DNA of 39,923 nt from Anaerolineales bacterium. GTDB taxonomy: Bacteria; Chloroflexota; Anaerolineae; Anaerolineales; Villigracilaceae. Numbering within the stretch: the first letter of the stretch is position 1; every line of letters starts with the position of its first letter. Shown piece by piece: positions 1-9,056 of this stretch. The DNA lies in the NCBI GenBank assembly GCA_016928525.1, contig JAFGKO010000218.1:1-39923 (forward strand). Reading direction: 5' to 3'. Position numbers and translations under genes: made by a program. The notes beneath the pieces are model-generated. The model did no database searches. It saw only the letters and a list, made by a program, of their open reading frames with translations, and was not told the DNA's origin.

Positions 1-263
1 AAGATGTGACCCTGTTGGAATCACTCGCCGGTCAGGTGGCCATCTCCCTGCGGAACGCGCGTACATATGAAGAATCCCGTTCGCAAGCGGAACTGGAATC
101 GCTGGTCAACGTGATCGGTCAGAAGATCCAGCGTACCACTTCGGTGGAAGAGACGCTGCAGACCGCCATCCGCGAACTGGGGACGGCCATCGGCGCATCA
201 CGCGTCAGCGCCAGCATAGGAACCTCCCTCCAGGACGGCGGTGATGGAGCCAGCCGCAACTGA
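1..263 (+). CDS. GAF-domain sensor protein, 3' end only
   Basis: The reading frame is open from the window edge, so the gene starts upstream and only the last 87 or so codons are visible. The first part (LAGQVAISLRNA) is the final helix of a GAF domain, a small-molecule or signalling sensor fold. It is followed by a charged coiled-coil linker and then the first helix of another GAF-like unit (VIGQKIQRTTSVEETLQ), which stops abruptly. The 985-aa receptor at 1201-4158 ends in the same way (AISQKIQSATSVEAVLQ), so the two are paralogues sharing a truncated-GAF tail. The gene lies 28 nt before the lipoprotein gene and is probably in its operon. The GAF assignment is firm for the fold; the ligand is unknown. 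Confidence 0.75.
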   Translation, partial: DVTLLESLAGQVAISLRNARTYEESRSQAELESLVNVIGQKIQRTTSVEETLQTAIRELGTAIGASRVSASIGTSLQDGGDGASRN

Positions 264-291
264 ATTCATTGATAACCTTAAGGAGACAACC

Positions 292-1134
292 ATGAAAACT
301 TTCCGTTTCGTTTCTGTAATAGTCGTTGCATTTGCAATAACTCTTGCATCCTGCGGCAGTCCGGCGACCCAGGCAGTACCGGCACCAACTGCTGTCCCGC
401 AGACGACTTTGACGATCGCAGGGTCGGGCGGCGCGGCTACTGTGTTGAAATACCTGGCCGAGGCCTATGGCGAGCAGCACAGCGAAGTGGTCTTCGAGTT
501 TCTATCGGGCTCAGGCTCAAGTGGAGGCGTCAAGGGCGTATTGGATACCACTTTGGACTTGGGTACGATGTCGCGTCCACCCAAGGACTCTGAATTGTCC
601 AGCGGGATCAAGTATCTTGCATTTTCAACCGACCGGATTGTGATCGCCACCAGTTCCGATTTGTCGATCACTGGGCTGACCAGCCAACAAGTAAAGGGTA
701 TCTTTCTGGGGGACATCACCAATTGGTCAGCTGTCGGCGGTCCGAATGTTCCTATCAACGTCTTTGTGCGAGATGAGGATGAATCCAGAACCCAGGTGCT
801 GCGTAAGGAATTGTTTGGGGATGGAGCCTTTGCGACTGGATCAGTCGTCTTTACCAGCGAAGGTGATTTGCGAGACGCCCTTGCGGCGACTGCAAATACA
901 ATCGCTTTTCTGAGTTACGGCGGTCTGCGTCTGAGTGACTCGAATGCTCATGCCCTCGTGATCGACGGCAAAGACCCGGCAGATCTCGGTAGCAATTATC
1001 CGTATGATTATGTTTTAGGCGTAGCATATCTACCTTCAAATGCCGCCAAGATCCAATCTTTTCTCGACTTTCTTGCCAGCCCGGAAGCTTTTGCACTGTT
1101 AGCCGAAAAAGGTATCAACCCCCCGAGTAATTGA
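292..1134 (+). CDS. PstS-like substrate-binding lipoprotein
   Basis: A 280-aa protein. ATG at 292 is chosen because AAGGAG lies about 6 nt upstream; a longer in-frame start at 241 would overlap the previous gene and bury the signal peptide. Residues 1-20 form a hydrophobic signal ending in a lipobox (LAS-Cys21), so the mature protein is probably a membrane-anchored lipoprotein. The rest fits the PBP-like domain of phosphate-type ABC binding proteins: an early Gly/Ser-rich motif (AGSGGAA), a second one (SGSGSSGG), an IFLGDITNW motif and RDEDESRT in the place of the usual anion-binding Ser/Arg loop. No permease or ATPase gene follows. It sits between two membrane or GAF sensors, so a role as an extracellular sensor partner is an inference. 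The true ligand (phosphate or other anion) is not known. Confidence 0.85.
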   Translation: MKTFRFVSVIVVAFAITLASCGSPATQAVPAPTAVPQTTLTIAGSGGAATVLKYLAEAYGEQHSEVVFEFLSGSGSSGGVKGVLDTTLDLGTMSRPPKDSELSSGIKYLAFSTDRIVIATSSDLSITGLTSQQVKGIFLGDITNWSAVGGPNVPINVFVRDEDESRTQVLRKELFGDGAFATGSVVFTSEGDLRDALAATANTIAFLSYGGLRLSDSNAHALVIDGKDPADLGSNYPYDYVLGVAYLPSNAAKIQSFLDFLASPEAFALLAEKGINPPSN

Positions 1135-1200
1135 GACGGTTTAAATGTGTTTTTCCTTCTATTCTAGTGCCTGCGGGTTTTGAGAATCTGCTGAAGCGAG

Positions 1201-4158
1201 ATGACCAATATGAAAAAAAGACTTTTACCATTAACAAAGGTCTCGTTCGGAGCCCTGAGAGATTGGCCTTTAGCCAACAAGTTGCTGTTGCTGGTGTTGG
1301 TCCCTATGGGGATCGCGCTCATCGTGACTCTGTCACTAACTCTTTCTGGCCTGAACCGACTGGAAGCCGATACCAGCACCAGCACATTGCAAGGTGAAGT
1401 GCAAATCATTAGTCAGCGATTCGTCGATCAACAGGCCAACTTGCAAACGAGTGTCGCCCAATTAACAGCTGACCCTCTCTTCCTGGATGCCATCGAACGT
1501 AATGATCAAGCTGTCTTACAAGGCAATCTACTTTCAGCCAGCACTCGCTCAGGATTCAACCATCTGCAAATCCTGAACACAAACGGCCGGACGCTGAGCG
1601 TGATACAGTCCATTGATCTGACCGAGGCTTCGTCCGATCTCGAGCAATTAAACAAACTTGGATTGCTGGAAATCGAAGCTATGAGGCTGTTGTCAACCCC
1701 TCACGGCTGGTTACTGACGATTGTAAGACCGATCAAGTCTCCGTCTGGCTTGGTAGGGGTATTGTCAGCCGGACGTTTGTTAGACGCATCTACCCTGGCT
1801 GAAATTAACTTTGAGCGGACCAATCCGCGATTGGTAGTTTTTGACACCCAGGGCAAGATCAACGCTGTTGCCAAATCAGAAGCTCCGGGTAGCCTGGAAG
1901 ATGTATTTACCGTGGATCATAACCTGTGGACTCAGGCTCTGGCCGGACAAACTGTGCTCAGTCAGGCCAGGATTCAGGGAGAGTTGCAGCGTGTGGCTTA
2001 TGCTCCACTCACGATTGGGGATCAACCGGTAGCGGTATTTAGTCTATCCCTCTCCACCGCAACGGCGACCAACATGCGCAACCAGCTGATTATCACTGAC
2101 TTACTTGCAAGCGGGGCGTTGGCCTTACTAACGATCTTTAGCGTACTGCTACTAGGACGCAACTTAATTTCTAAACCAATTGCCGCCCTGGTGGCCGGCG
2201 CAAAACAAGTAGAGGCCGGAAAATTGGATGTCGTCATACCTGGTGCAGCAAACCGGGACGAGATCGGTGCGTTGGCAGGAGCCTTCAACAATATGACCTC
2301 CCGGCTTCGCGAGTTGATCGGTTCGCTGGAACAAGGTACCCAAAGCCTTCAACTAGCGGCAAAAGTGGGTCGTGCGGTTTCACAGGTACGCGCGTTGGAT
2401 GTCATGTTGCGCGATGCCTGCGAACTTATCCGGAAAGAGTTCGACCTGTACTACGTGCAGGTATATTTGACCGACACCCGCCAGGCAACTCTGCAACTGC
2501 GGGCCGGTACCGGGGAGATAGGTACACAGTTACTTGAACAAAGGCACCGTCTGCAGATTAATACGGACTCGATCAATGGCCGCGCAGCGCTGGAGAAGCG
2601 CACGGTTATAGTCTCCAATACTACTGAAAGCGCAACTTTCCGTTCAAACCCTTTGCTGCCTGACACCTGTAGTGAAATGGCTATGCCACTTATTGTTGGC
2701 GAAAAGGTGGCGGGTGTGCTGGATATGCAGAGCAGTGTACCCGGCGCGTTGAATGAAGAAGTACTGCCTGTGTTCGAAGCGTTGGCCGGTCAACTGGCGG
2801 TCGCTATCCAGAATGCGACCTTGGTGGCAGAGGCGCAAGAAGCGCGCGCCGAAGTGGAAGCCCAGGCTCGCCGCCTGGTGCGCGCCGGTTGGGATGAGTA
2901 CCTGGATGCCATTCACAAGCCGGAAAATGTTGGTTTTGTGTTTGATCACGATGAAGTTGTTCCGCTTGATGAGGCAGATGAACTGCCGGACGAAAGCCGG
3001 GCGGTATCGGCTCCCATCTCCCTGACTGGCGAGGTGCTCGGCTCACTGGTGGTCGAACTCGAAGATGAAGCGAAGAGCGAACAAACCGTTGAACTGGTGG
3101 ACATCGTTGCCCGTCAGGTGGCGCAACAGATCGAAAACCTGCGCTTGCTGGATAGCGCCGAGCGCTACCGTTACGAAGCCGAACAGGCGGCCCGCCGCCA
3201 GACGCGTGAAGGCTGGCAGGAATATGTCAAAACCAAAACAGATGTCGACCTGGGTTATCTGTACGACCTGAATGAAGTTCGCCCGTACAATAATGGTAAG
3301 AATGACGCCTCTGCATTGACCTTGCCGCTTAAAGTCCGTGACGAAGCGATTGGCAAGTTATCCGTACAAGGAATAACTCCTGACGATAGGGAACTGGTCG
3401 AACTGGCCAATGCCGTGGCTGAACGCCTGGGTGCGCATATCGAAAACCTGCGGCAATACAATCGCACACAGTCTGCCCTGGCGCAATCGGAAAAGCTGTT
3501 CGATGCCAGCCGGAGCCTGACCCAGGCGACCGACCTGCAAGAACTGGTGGCGGCCACAGTGAATACGCTTGGCATCCCAGAAGTAAATCGCGCAGTTTTG
3601 ACGACGTTTGGCTACGATTCAGCCGGTGAGATAGAACAACTGACTATCATTGCAAACTGGTGGAATGAAGCCGGGCACGAGGTCACTCCGGTAGGCACAC
3701 GCTACCCGCTCGAAGTGATTCGGGCCATGCCCATGTTTGTCAGTCCAACACCGGGTTTCCTCAACGATACATTCGATGATGAGCGTGTGGATGCAACGAC
3801 GATGGAACTCGTCAAAAAGTTGAACCTTCGCGCTTTAGCAGTCTTGCCCCTGCACACTGGTACTCAGCAGATTGGCGCCCTGATTATGGAAGCGGAGGAA
3901 CCACACAACTTTACTCCGGACGAAACCCGCTTATTCGAGTCGCTGGCGCCGCAGATCGCCACTGTGTTGGAAAATCGCCAACAGTATGAAAAAGCACAGC
4001 GCCAAGCGGAACGCGAGGCCATGTTGAACGCTATCAGCCAGAAGATCCAGAGTGCAACCTCCGTAGAAGCGGTGCTGCAGATTGCCGCGCGCGAGTTGGG
4101 TCACGCCCTGGGCGCTCCGATGACGATTGCCCAGTTGAGCATGAAAGACCAGAATTAA
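1201..4158 (+). CDS. Large membrane receptor: extracellular sensor, HAMP, multiple GAF and half-GAF domains, no kinase
   Basis: 985 aa. TM1 at about 26-49 and TM2 at about 296-319 enclose a roughly 245-residue extracytoplasmic, Cache-like sensor. A HAMP linker follows (about 320-372, with DEIGALAGAFNNM), then a full GAF domain (about 385-540). Two shorter repeats start at about 561 and 669 with an R-x-GW-x-EY motif and end in the last GAF helix (VAQQIENLRLL). A second full GAF occupies about 763-926. The protein ends in the first helix of another GAF. There is no histidine kinase, guanylate cyclase or methyl-accepting domain, so output must pass to a partner. The 661-aa kinase 28 nt downstream carries the same half-GAF repeats. 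An alternative ATG is at 1210; neither start has a strong ribosome site. Confidence 0.85.
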   Translation: MTNMKKRLLPLTKVSFGALRDWPLANKLLLLVLVPMGIALIVTLSLTLSGLNRLEADTSTSTLQGEVQIISQRFVDQQANLQTSVAQLTADPLFLDAIERNDQAVLQGNLLSASTRSGFNHLQILNTNGRTLSVIQSIDLTEASSDLEQLNKLGLLEIEAMRLLSTPHGWLLTIVRPIKSPSGLVGVLSAGRLLDASTLAEINFERTNPRLVVFDTQGKINAVAKSEAPGSLEDVFTVDHNLWTQALAGQTVLSQARIQGELQRVAYAPLTIGDQPVAVFSLSLSTATATNMRNQLIITDLLASGALALLTIFSVLLLGRNLISKPIAALVAGAKQVEAGKLDVVIPGAANRDEIGALAGAFNNMTSRLRELIGSLEQGTQSLQLAAKVGRAVSQVRALDVMLRDACELIRKEFDLYYVQVYLTDTRQATLQLRAGTGEIGTQLLEQRHRLQINTDSINGRAALEKRTVIVSNTTESATFRSNPLLPDTCSEMAMPLIVGEKVAGVLDMQSSVPGALNEEVLPVFEALAGQLAVAIQNATLVAEAQEARAEVEAQARRLVRAGWDEYLDAIHKPENVGFVFDHDEVVPLDEADELPDESRAVSAPISLTGEVLGSLVVELEDEAKSEQTVELVDIVARQVAQQIENLRLLDSAERYRYEAEQAARRQTREGWQEYVKTKTDVDLGYLYDLNEVRPYNNGKNDASALTLPLKVRDEAIGKLSVQGITPDDRELVELANAVAERLGAHIENLRQYNRTQSALAQSEKLFDASRSLTQATDLQELVAATVNTLGIPEVNRAVLTTFGYDSAGEIEQLTIIANWWNEAGHEVTPVGTRYPLEVIRAMPMFVSPTPGFLNDTFDDERVDATTMELVKKLNLRALAVLPLHTGTQQIGALIMEAEEPHNFTPDETRLFESLAPQIATVLENRQQYEKAQRQAEREAMLNAISQKIQSATSVEAVLQIAARELGHALGAPMTIAQLSMKDQN

Positions 4159-4186
4159 GCGGTAACAGGCCCAGGAGACTTTGACC

Positions 4187-6172
4187 ATGCCTACCGACAA
4201 CGTTCGTAAGCCAGCCAAAAAATCGCCCGTGGATTCTAAGGGTAATGGTTCCAAAGCGTCTGCTCAAACTACTAACCGCTCCCGCAAACGGGTTAAAAAG
4301 CTGTTTGCAGACATTGAAACCCTGGTGCTACCAGCCTCTACTGAGTGTGAAGGAAAAAACGGTAAGCAGGTCAAGAACCCATCCCCAGACCTTGAGGCAT
4401 TAATTCCTCCAACGCTGTCGGAAGATGCAAAAGTGCAGCGCGAGTTGGAAGCGCTGCGTACGCGTGTGCATGAATTGGAAACGCAGCTCCAGAACGGCAG
4501 GAAACCGCACTCTGTCCCCATGCTGTATGAGAAGGAGCAGGTAGGGTTTGCTTACAAAGGCGATACATTGGAGCCCCTGAGGATTTCCAAGCTGGAAGAT
4601 GGCTTCGAAGGTAAGAACGCCATTCGCGCCCCATTAACCGCCACCGGACAGACTATCGGTTCCATGTACATTCAGGCTGACCCTGAAAAAAGCTGGGATC
4701 CCGAGGAAGAAGAACTGGCGAATACCGTTGCTCAACAGGCTTCGCTTCAAATCCAAAGTCTGCGCCTGTTGGCCTCAGCCGAACGGGCGCGCGTCGAAGC
4801 GGAAGAAGCTACCCGCCGCTATATGCACGAGAGTTGGGCCTCATATCTGGATGCCATTCATCAAAACGAACGCATTGGCTATGCTTATGACCAGGCTTCT
4901 GTTACACCTTACCTGGGCGATCCTGTCAATGAAGATGCTTTGCTTGAGGTAGTCAGGGTCATGGAAGAGCAAGTGGGAATCTTGTCCCTCCAGCCTGATC
5001 CGAATCGTCCACCTTCCGAGAGCGACAGGAAACTGGTTACCGCGATTGCCAGTCAAGTTGCTCAACAGGTAGAGAATATCCGCCTATTGGCGGATGCCTC
5101 GCGCGCCCGCGCTGAAGCCGAAGAGGCCACGCGTCGCTTGACGCGTGAAAGTTGGGGAACTTTTGCTTCGCGACGAGAAGGAGACACGCTTGGCTTCGCC
5201 TATGACACTGTTCAAGTAACGTCATTGAAAGATTCTTCGTTACCACAGGATGTAGCACTTACACTTCCTCTCGAGGTGCATGGTGAAGCCATTGGTCAAC
5301 TGGCTGTGGCAGGTGTGGAGCAGGTCTCTCCAGAAGCTGTTAAGTTAGCCCAAGCCATTGCAACCCAGGCCAGTATACATTTGGAGACTCTGCGCCTGAA
5401 CGAAGAACTTCAAAAGCGCGCCGCCGAACTGCAAGAAATGGACCGTCTCAAATCGGGCTTCTTGGCAAATATGAGCCATGAGTTACGTACCCCGCTTAAC
5501 TCCATCCTGGGCTTTTCTGATGTTATGCTCATGGAACTGGATGGGCCATTGACACCCAATATGAATGACGACCTGAAGTTGATCCAGAAAAATGGTCAGC
5601 ACTTGCTGCACCTGATCAACGATGTGCTGGATATGGCCAAGATCGAATCCGGGCGCATGAACCTGAACCCCGAGAAATTCAGGTTACATGATGTGCTTGA
5701 GGAAGTCAACAGCATCACTTCCACGCTCGCCAGCGAAAAGAATCTCTCGCTCTTCATCGAAGAAGATTCGGACCAGGAAATTGAAATCTATGCCGATAAC
5801 ACGCGCTTGCGCCAGGTGATGATCAACCTGGTCAACAATGCCATCAAATTCACGGAGAAAGGCAAGGTTGCCATTCGTGCCAGTAAGCCAGATGTCGCCA
5901 CTGTGTTGATTTCTGTAAAAGATACAGGTATTGGCATCCCGGCAGACAAGTTGGATGATATTTTCCAGGAATTCACGCAAGTGGACACCTCCACCACGCG
6001 TAAAGCTGGTGGCACCGGTCTCGGCCTGCCCATCAGCCGCCGCCTGATCGAAATGCACGGCGGACGCCTGTGGGTCGAGAGCACAGGTGTCCCGGGTGAA
6101 GGGTCTACCTTCTTCGTAGAGCTTCCCATTGAAGCCCGCATTACTGACGTGATTGAGAAACGGGAAAAGTAA
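4187..6172 (+). CDS. Soluble GAF-repeat histidine kinase
   Basis: 661 aa from ATG 4187, preceded by AGGAG at 4173-4177. An in-frame TTG at 4181 is less well spaced. The first 80 residues are basic and low complexity, followed by a short coiled coil. Three half-GAF repeats start at about residues 108, 213 and 320. They are linked by Glu/Ala/Arg coiled coils and carry the G-[FY]-x-[FY]-D signature seen in the neighbouring receptor. A canonical kinase core follows: H-box MSHELRTPL with His431, N-box NLVNNAIKF, G1 DTGIGIP, F-box and G2 GGTGLGLP. There are no membrane segments, so signals probably come from the 985-aa receptor by coiled-coil or GAF pairing (inference). It is 2 nt from the PLP-enzyme/receiver fusion, which is a likely phosphotransfer target. 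Confidence 0.92.
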   Translation: MPTDNVRKPAKKSPVDSKGNGSKASAQTTNRSRKRVKKLFADIETLVLPASTECEGKNGKQVKNPSPDLEALIPPTLSEDAKVQRELEALRTRVHELETQLQNGRKPHSVPMLYEKEQVGFAYKGDTLEPLRISKLEDGFEGKNAIRAPLTATGQTIGSMYIQADPEKSWDPEEEELANTVAQQASLQIQSLRLLASAERARVEAEEATRRYMHESWASYLDAIHQNERIGYAYDQASVTPYLGDPVNEDALLEVVRVMEEQVGILSLQPDPNRPPSESDRKLVTAIASQVAQQVENIRLLADASRARAEAEEATRRLTRESWGTFASRREGDTLGFAYDTVQVTSLKDSSLPQDVALTLPLEVHGEAIGQLAVAGVEQVSPEAVKLAQAIATQASIHLETLRLNEELQKRAAELQEMDRLKSGFLANMSHELRTPLNSILGFSDVMLMELDGPLTPNMNDDLKLIQKNGQHLLHLINDVLDMAKIESGRMNLNPEKFRLHDVLEEVNSITSTLASEKNLSLFIEEDSDQEIEIYADNTRLRQVMINLVNNAIKFTEKGKVAIRASKPDVATVLISVKDTGIGIPADKLDDIFQEFTQVDTSTTRKAGGTGLGLPISRRLIEMHGGRLWVESTGVPGEGSTFFVELPIEARITDVIEKREK

Positions 6173-6174
6173 GC

Positions 6175-7818
6175 ATGGCTACGCCCAAATACCTTGAATG
6201 TAATCTCTGTGGAAACCAGCAGGCGTATGAGCCTTTTTCGCCTGCGATTTGCAAAAAGTGCGAATCGCATTGGATGGAGGCGTGCTACGACTACGCAGCA
6301 TTCAAACGTGAGATATTGCGTGGTTTGCCTGAACGACCGTCTAACATGTGGCGCTACCAGGATGTCCTTCCACTGGACGATCCATCAGCAATTGACCTCT
6401 ACCCGGCAGGCGGTACCCCCTTGTGGCTGTCACAGCGCTTCGCACCTGCGCTCGGGCATGCTTCCGTTTACATCAAGGACGAACGCTACGGCCCGACCAG
6501 TTCCTTCAAAGACCGCCAGGCTGCGGTGGCAGTGGCGGCTATGGCTGAAAATGGAATTAGCGAAGCGGTTATTGCTTCCACGGGAAATGCGGCGGTTGCC
6601 TATGCGTCGGCCTGCGCCCGGGCCGGGATCAAGCTATGGGTCTTCATGACCAGCCTGGTCCCGCAAGAAAAGCTGCGCGAGACGGCCCTGTTCGGCGCGG
6701 AGGTGATTCGGGTCAGCGGAAACTACGACCAGACCAAGCAAATTGCATCCCAGTTTGCCGAGCGCCGCCACCTGTTCCTGGATAGAGGCGCAAGCTCCGT
6801 GCCCTCGCGCGAATCGATGAAGACCATTGCCTATGAGATTGTCGAGCAGCTTGGCTGGCGAACTCCGGACTGGTACATTCAGGCTGTCAGTGGAGGCATG
6901 GGGCCTCTGGGTGTGTACCAGGGCTTCAAAGAACTGTATAGTATGGGCCTGATCAGCCATATCCCAAAACTGGCTGTCATCCAGGCAGATGGCTGCGCCC
7001 CGATGGTGCAGGCTTTCAAAGCGGGAAAAGATGTCGCCGAAGCGGTGATTCCCAATACGCGTATCATCATCCTGGCTACCGGCGATCCGGGCAAGTCCTA
7101 CACCTACTTGTGGAACCTTGTCCAAAGCTATGGCGGCTTGATGGAATCGGTCACGGATGCAGAAGCCTTCGCCGCCATGCGTGCCCTGGCTAAAAGCGAG
7201 GGTATGGCTGTTGAACCTGCCGCTGCAGTAGCATTTGCCGGTCTCGAAAAAATGTTCAAAAATGGCGACATAAACAAGGAAGAGCTTGTGGTTGTCAATT
7301 GCACCGGCCACACCTTCCCGGTAGAGAAACACGTACTTGGCGATCAGTTCGCGGTGGATGTAGAGTTGAGCGATGGTCAGGCTCCCGCTCCCCAGGAGGG
7401 TCTGCAAGCCGCCTTGGAGAATTTAGACGAAAAGACCACCAGCGTGTTGCTGATTGATGACAACGACGATGCGACCCTGCTGATCCATCGCCTGTTAGAA
7501 GCGCGCAAGAACTACCGCATCCATATAGCCAAAGATGGATGGGACGGTTTGACAAAGGCCCGGCAATTACTGCCCGACTTGATCGTCACAGATTTGATGA
7601 TGCCCGGCATAGATGGTTTTGGGCTGGTTGAAGAGTTACGGCTCGACCCGCGCACGCAGAATATTCCGATTGTGGTGGTCAGCGCCAAAGATATCACCCC
7701 GGAGGAACGAAAGCGTCTGAACGGCCACATTGAGGCTTTATATCAGAAGGCGTCATTACCGCCACGAAAATTTGTTGACCAACTCATTCAAGTCATCGAA
7801 GACAAGTCTGGGTTGTGA
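6175..7818 (+). CDS. Threonine-synthase-like PLP enzyme fused to a response-regulator receiver domain
   Basis: 547 aa, starting 2 nt after the kinase stop. Residues 1-35 hold a zinc-ribbon-like CxxC...CxxC (C9, C12, C26, C29). Residues about 60-405 are a fold-type II PLP enzyme resembling threonine synthase: SSFKDR with the Schiff-base lysine K112, a STGNAAVAYA phosphate/substrate loop and a Gly-rich SGGMGPLG PLP-phosphate loop. Residues about 424-541 are a receiver domain with the acidic cluster LLIDDNDD, phospho-acceptor D473 (VTDLMMPG), a Ser in VVVSAKD and a Lys in YQKA. Threonine synthase makes threonine from phosphohomoserine; that this enzyme does so is not shown and no other thr gene is nearby. 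Its place inside a kinase operon suggests phosphorylation-controlled activity, or a PLP fold reused as an output or ligand sensor. Confidence 0.88.
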   Translation: MATPKYLECNLCGNQQAYEPFSPAICKKCESHWMEACYDYAAFKREILRGLPERPSNMWRYQDVLPLDDPSAIDLYPAGGTPLWLSQRFAPALGHASVYIKDERYGPTSSFKDRQAAVAVAAMAENGISEAVIASTGNAAVAYASACARAGIKLWVFMTSLVPQEKLRETALFGAEVIRVSGNYDQTKQIASQFAERRHLFLDRGASSVPSRESMKTIAYEIVEQLGWRTPDWYIQAVSGGMGPLGVYQGFKELYSMGLISHIPKLAVIQADGCAPMVQAFKAGKDVAEAVIPNTRIIILATGDPGKSYTYLWNLVQSYGGLMESVTDAEAFAAMRALAKSEGMAVEPAAAVAFAGLEKMFKNGDINKEELVVVNCTGHTFPVEKHVLGDQFAVDVELSDGQAPAPQEGLQAALENLDEKTTSVLLIDDNDDATLLIHRLLEARKNYRIHIAKDGWDGLTKARQLLPDLIVTDLMMPGIDGFGLVEELRLDPRTQNIPIVVVSAKDITPEERKRLNGHIEALYQKASLPPRKFVDQLIQVIEDKSGL

Positions 7819-7829
7819 GGAAGCTTGCC

Positions 7830-8210
7830 ATGGGACAAAACATTTTATATATCGAAGATAACCCTGATAACATGATGCTGGTTCAGCGTGCGTTGGAAGC
7901 GCGCGGATATAAGTTGCTCAAGGCTACCAATGGTCTGGAGGGTATTTCCATAGCGGAAGAGGGTAATGTCGATTTGATTTTGTTGGATATCAACCTGCCT
8001 GATATTGATGGTTACGAGGTGGCTCAGCGTTTGAGAAAGAGTAATAACCCGAAACTGGCCTATATCCCGATCATTGCGATCACAGCCAACGCTTTGAAGG
8101 GCGATGCCCAAAAGGCCCTGGATGCCGGGTGCGATGTATATATGTCCAAGCCGATCGATATTCGCGAACTGTGGGCCAGGGTCGAGGCCTTTGTCCCTTC
8201 TTCGATGTAG
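7830..8210 (+). CDS. Single-domain response regulator (receiver only)
   Basis: 126 aa from ATG 7830, which has GAGGAAG about 8 nt upstream. An earlier in-frame GTG at 7815 overlaps the previous stop and is less likely. The whole protein is one receiver domain: acidic pair in YIEDN (E9, D10), phospho-acceptor D53 in LLDINLPDIDG, and the conserved Lys in MSKPID. It has no output domain and resembles DivK/CheY-type proteins that act by protein contact or as phosphate sinks. It is the last gene of the operon and is followed by a strong hairpin terminator. The likely donor is the 661-aa kinase; competition with the receiver fused to the PLP enzyme is an inference. Confidence 0.93.
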   Translation: MGQNILYIEDNPDNMMLVQRALEARGYKLLKATNGLEGISIAEEGNVDLILLDINLPDIDGYEVAQRLRKSNNPKLAYIPIIAITANALKGDAQKALDAGCDVYMSKPIDIRELWARVEAFVPSSM

Positions 8211-8246
8211 CGAAGATCATAGCAAACTTTCTTTTCCAAAGAGCAT

Positions 8247-8288
8247 AAAAACGAAGAATCTCCAGGTTTGTGGAGATTCTTCGTTTTT
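8247..8288. terminator. Perfect 18-bp stem-loop terminator
   Basis: The arms 8247-8264 and 8271-8288 are perfectly complementary (18 bp) around a 6-nt loop. The stem is A-rich on its left arm and ends in T5 on its right arm, so it can terminate transcription from either side. It closes the sensory operon. Confidence 0.9.
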
Positions 8289-8340
8289 AACTTCTTGAGT
8301 TGGCCAAGATCATCCAAGGAGTTTCAGTAGGTCGATGACG

Positions 8341-8346
8341 TATAAT
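8341..8346 (+). promoter_or_regulatory. TATAAT -10 box before azlC
   Basis: A consensus TATAAT lies only 8 nt before the azlC ATG. Transcription would start at or next to the start codon, so the GGAG at 8348-8351 would hardly be transcribed. No clear -35 hexamer is seen 17 nt upstream. Confidence 0.6.
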
Positions 8347-8354
8347 TGGAGCCC

Positions 8355-9056
8355 ATGAGCAATCCACAAAAATCGTTTTGGGCGGGAGTCCGGGCTGAAC
8401 TCCCGCTTTTGATAGGCGTGGCCCCTTTCGGGATGATCTATGGCGTTCTCGCGCTCAATGCCGGACTTGCGCCTGCCCCCGCACAACTGATGTCATCCAT
8501 CGTATTTGCCGGGTCCGCCCAATTCATCACGGCTCAGCTCTTGCGCGACGCTGTGCCCGGGTTGGTCATCGTGCTGACGATTGCAGTTGTGAATTTGCGC
8601 CATATGCTGTATAGCGCCTCGATTGCGCCGTATGTGCGCGCTTTGCCCGTGCGTTGGAAGGTGTTGCTTTCCTACCTACTCACAGACGAGGCCTATGCCG
8701 TTTCGATCCTCCACTATGAGCGGAAAGAAGCTAATCCGAGTGGTCACTGGTTCTTCCTGGGCGCGGGGTTAGCTTTGTGGACATGCTGGCAATTATGTAC
8801 AGCCGCAGGGATTTTGCTGGGCGCAACCTTGCCTGAGTCCTGGCCGCTGGATTTTGCCTTACCGGTTACCTTTATTGCTTTGATCATGCCTGCTTTGAAA
8901 GATCGCTCTGCCATTGCCGCGGCGGTTACCGCTGGGGCAATAGCTTTGCTGGCATACGGACTTCCCTACAAGTTGGGCTTGATGCTGGCCGGGTTGCTGG
9001 GCATCCTGGTCGGAACCTGGTTGGAGGGGCGCAAATCCCCAGGGGAGACTCTGTGA
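8355..9056 (+). CDS. azlC: AzlC-family branched-chain amino acid exporter, large subunit
   Basis: 233 aa, hydrophobic, with several predicted membrane helices. The N-terminal part matches the AzlC family pattern (GVAPFGMIYGVLA, then SSIVFAGSAQFI). With AzlD it forms a two-component inner-membrane exporter of branched-chain amino acids. The stop codon overlaps the GTG start of azlD, as usual for this pair. Start ATG 8355 is chosen over the upstream TTG because it begins the conserved hydrophilic lead-in. Confidence 0.93.
   Translation: MSNPQKSFWAGVRAELPLLIGVAPFGMIYGVLALNAGLAPAPAQLMSSIVFAGSAQFITAQLLRDAVPGLVIVLTIAVVNLRHMLYSASIAPYVRALPVRWKVLLSYLLTDEAYAVSILHYERKEANPSGHWFFLGAGLALWTCWQLCTAAGILLGATLPESWPLDFALPVTFIALIMPALKDRSAIAAAVTAGAIALLAYGLPYKLGLMLAGLLGILVGTWLEGRKSPGETL

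Noticed and set aside
6634..7407. 257-codon minus-strand frame inside the PLP enzyme gene
   Set aside because: It lies fully antisense to a gene with clear motifs and shows no recognisable domain.
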